Assembly (NCBI GenBank): GCA_945865425.1
Contig: CAMBFN010000005.1
Location: 1-35,228 of the forward strand
DNA: 35,228 bases
Origin: Comamonas sp. lk
GTDB taxonomy: Bacteria; Pseudomonadota; Gammaproteobacteria; Burkholderiales; Burkholderiaceae_C
Direction: 5' to 3'
Notes under the pieces: model-generated
Databases searched by the model: none
Seen by the model: the letters and a program-made list of their open reading frames with translations, nothing else
Told to the model about the DNA's origin: nothing
Shown here: piece after piece, positions 33,750-35,228 of the stretch
How positions within the stretch are numbered: position 1 is the first letter of the stretch
How the letters are laid out: every line of letters begins with the position of its first letter
Position numbers and translations under genes: made by a program

Positions 33750-35228
33750 CTAGGCCAGCGAAAAACCTTCGTGGCTAAAAGGGGTGCGGCGCAAACGCAC
33801 GCCAGTCGCAGCGGCAATTGCATTGGCAATGGCCGGCGTGATGGGCCCATAAGGCGGCTCGCCGAACCCGCCCCAGACCTCGCCGCCGCTGGGCACCAGC
33901 ACGGACTCAATAACAGGTGTTTGGCGCAACTGCACCAAGGGGTAGTCTGCCAAATTGCTTTGGGTTACCCGCCCGTCTTGGATATTGATCTCATTCATAA
34001 AAATGCTGGACAAGGCATAGACCACATTGCCTTCAATTTGTGCCCGCGCAGAATCTATATTGGCAATTTGGCCGCTGTCCACGGCGATGGTGATGCGGTG
34101 CAGCGTCACCGCTTTTTGCTTGGACACCGACAACTCCACCACGCAGGCGGCAAAGCTGCCATAGGCGTCTTGCACCGCCAGCCCTTGAAAACGCCCGGGG
34201 GCTAGCTTGGCACCCCAGTGGCCTTCGCGGGCTGCTGCTTCGAGCACTTTGCGATCGCGCCCGCCGGCGGGCAAGAGCTCCAGGCGCCCGAGCAATGCGT
34301 CTTTGCCGGCAGCGTGCAGCACTTCGTCCAAAAAGCTCTCGCGTGCAAAGGGATTTTGCGAGTGGAACACCGAGCGCCAAAAACCCACCGGCACATTGAT
34401 CTGGCAGATGCCGTGGCGTAGGTCCAGATTCGCCACTTGGTAGGGCATGTCGTGAAACGATTCACCTGCTTGAAAGTCCTGCCCGTTTTTCAGCGATGCG
34501 GGTCGGACTTTTTCCATGATCGATTGCGAGGCCATGCGCGCCTGCCAGCCCAGCACGCGCCCGTCTTTGCTCACCACGGCGCGTTGGCGGTACAGCGCCG
34601 CCGGCCGGTAAAAGTCGTGCTGCATATCCTCTTCGCGCGACCAGAGCAGTTGCACCGGCGTGCCGCCCAGTTCACGGGCGATCAGTACCGCCTGGCGCAC
34701 AAAGTCTTGCGATGCGCCACGCCGCCCGTAGCCGCCGCCCAAATAGGGCCGGTGCACGGTTATGTTCCCCACCGGCAGGCCCAGAGTTTTGGCCGCTTCG
34801 TTGAGGCTGGCTTCGGCGCTTTGCGTAGGCGCCCAGACTTCGGCCAAGTCGCCTTTGACCCAGGCCGTGCAGTTTTGTGGCTCGAGGGTGAAGTGGTTCA
34901 GGTAGGGCGTGAAATAGTCCGCCTCTACTGTTTTGAAGTCTGCCGCTTGCGCGCCCGTGGCAGTCGCCCAGGTGGCTTCGAAATCGCCTTCGTTGCGCAG
35001 GCTGCGTGATGCCAGCACCCCCGCTTGCAGGCTTTGTGCAATCGCCTGGTCGTCCAGCTTTTCATTGCCCCGGTAGTCCCACACTACTTTGACTGCTTTG
35101 AGTGCTTGCTGCGCACGCCACCAGTTATCGGCCACGACGGCGACGAAGTCCGGCCCGGTCACTACTTTCTTGATACCGCGCCGGCTCATAGCCGCCGCGC
35201 CATCCACCGATTTGGGCACGCCGCCAAA
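33750..35228 (-). CDS. Molybdopterin-binding oxidoreductase large subunit, IorB-like (partial)
   Basis: The reading frame runs off the right edge; the visible part is the C-terminal 492 codons or so. Motifs of the xanthine dehydrogenase/isoquinoline 1-oxidoreductase beta family: VWAPTQSAEASLNEAAKTLG, HRPYLGGGYGRRGASQDFV (molybdopterin region), LWSREEDMQHDFYRP, VGFWRSVFHSQNPFARESF and the C-terminal EVWGGFGEPPYGPITPAIAN. The family hydroxylates N-heterocycles or oxidises aldehydes using molybdenum cofactor with a 2Fe-2S small subunit, which would lie beyond the window on the upstream side. Substrate unknown. It converges with the hydrolase, with 8 bases between stops. Confidence 0.92.
   Translation of the reverse strand, partial: FGGVPKSVDGAAAMSRRGIKKVVTGPDFVAVVADNWWRAQQALKAVKVVWDYRGNEKLDDQAIAQSLQAGVLASRSLRNEGDFEATWATATGAQAADFKTVEADYFTPYLNHFTLEPQNCTAWVKGDLAEVWAPTQSAEASLNEAAKTLGLPVGNITVHRPYLGGGYGRRGASQDFVRQAVLIARELGGTPVQLLWSREEDMQHDFYRPAALYRQRAVVSKDGRVLGWQARMASQSIMEKVRPASLKNGQDFQAGESFHDMPYQVANLDLRHGICQINVPVGFWRSVFHSQNPFARESFLDEVLHAAGKDALLGRLELLPAGGRDRKVLEAAAREGHWGAKLAPGRFQGLAVQDAYGSFAACVVELSVSKQKAVTLHRITIAVDSGQIANIDSARAQIEGNVVYALSSIFMNEINIQDGRVTQSNLADYPLVQLRQTPVIESVLVPSGGEVWGGFGEPPYGPITPAIANAIAAATGVRLRRTPFSHEGFSLA

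Noticed and set aside
34437-35009. 190-codon plus-strand open frame
   Set aside because: Shadow of the molybdenum hydroxylase large subunit, which shows family motifs throughout.

Overview
The window looks like chromosomal DNA of a betaproteobacterium, probably Burkholderiales and most like Comamonadaceae (Rhodoferax/Polaromonas type). I infer this from the protein flavour, the moderate GC content, frequent GTG/TTG starts with four-base stop/start overlaps, and the dispersed CGTCATTGCGAG-type repeats. No database search was possible, so the placement is an inference.

Layout: 1-1.8 kb holds the tail of a probable surface protein, then a minus-strand family 4 glycosyltransferase and a 94-aa unknown protein. 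1.8-2.2 kb is a control region with a palindromic MITE-like repeat, a candidate sigma-70 promoter and an element matching the RfaH-recruiting ops site (11 of 12 bases). From 2.2 to 26.5 kb about 24 kb of genes all point right and form one polysaccharide (O-antigen or capsule) locus. 26.5-35.2 kb is ordinary chromosome: MFS transporter, sulfatase, DUF1330 protein, HEAT/TPR protein, enoyl-CoA hydratase, two dienelactone hydrolases and a partial molybdenum hydroxylase.

The sugar locus is a mosaic. Part A (2.2-13.4 kb) makes GDP-mannose and GDP-L-fucose (manC, fcl, gmd), and carries a Wzx flippase, a methyltransferase, a GT4, a second Gmd-like dehydratase, three GT2 enzymes and a WbpV-like reductase; nearly all of these genes overlap or abut. 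A scar of about 700 bp follows, containing the first 44 codons of another GT2. Part B (14.1-17.1 kb) encodes a three-enzyme UDP-2-acetamido-2,6-dideoxy-L-hexose pathway, best matching UDP-L-QuiNAc. Part C (17.1-22.0 kb) is a compact four-gene ABC-export cassette: a methyltransferase with a C-terminal coiled-coil repeat, a two-domain GT2, Wzm, and Wzt with a carbohydrate-binding domain. Part D (22.0-26.5 kb) has the tail of a broken GT4, WbuB, a decayed WbpV copy, the initiating sugar-phosphate transferase and WbpM.

The working model is that WbpM, WbpV and the initiating transferase prime the glycan on undecaprenyl phosphate with D-FucNAc or D-QuiNAc, and WbuB adds the L-amino sugar. An incoming ABC-type cassette (Part C) was inserted into a Wzx/Wzy-type cluster and cut a GT4 gene. 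The locus now has two export systems and no visible Wzy polymerase. The most interesting proposal is that the coiled-coil methyltransferase caps the chain and Wzt reads the cap, by analogy to WbdD/Wzt of E. coli O8/O9a.
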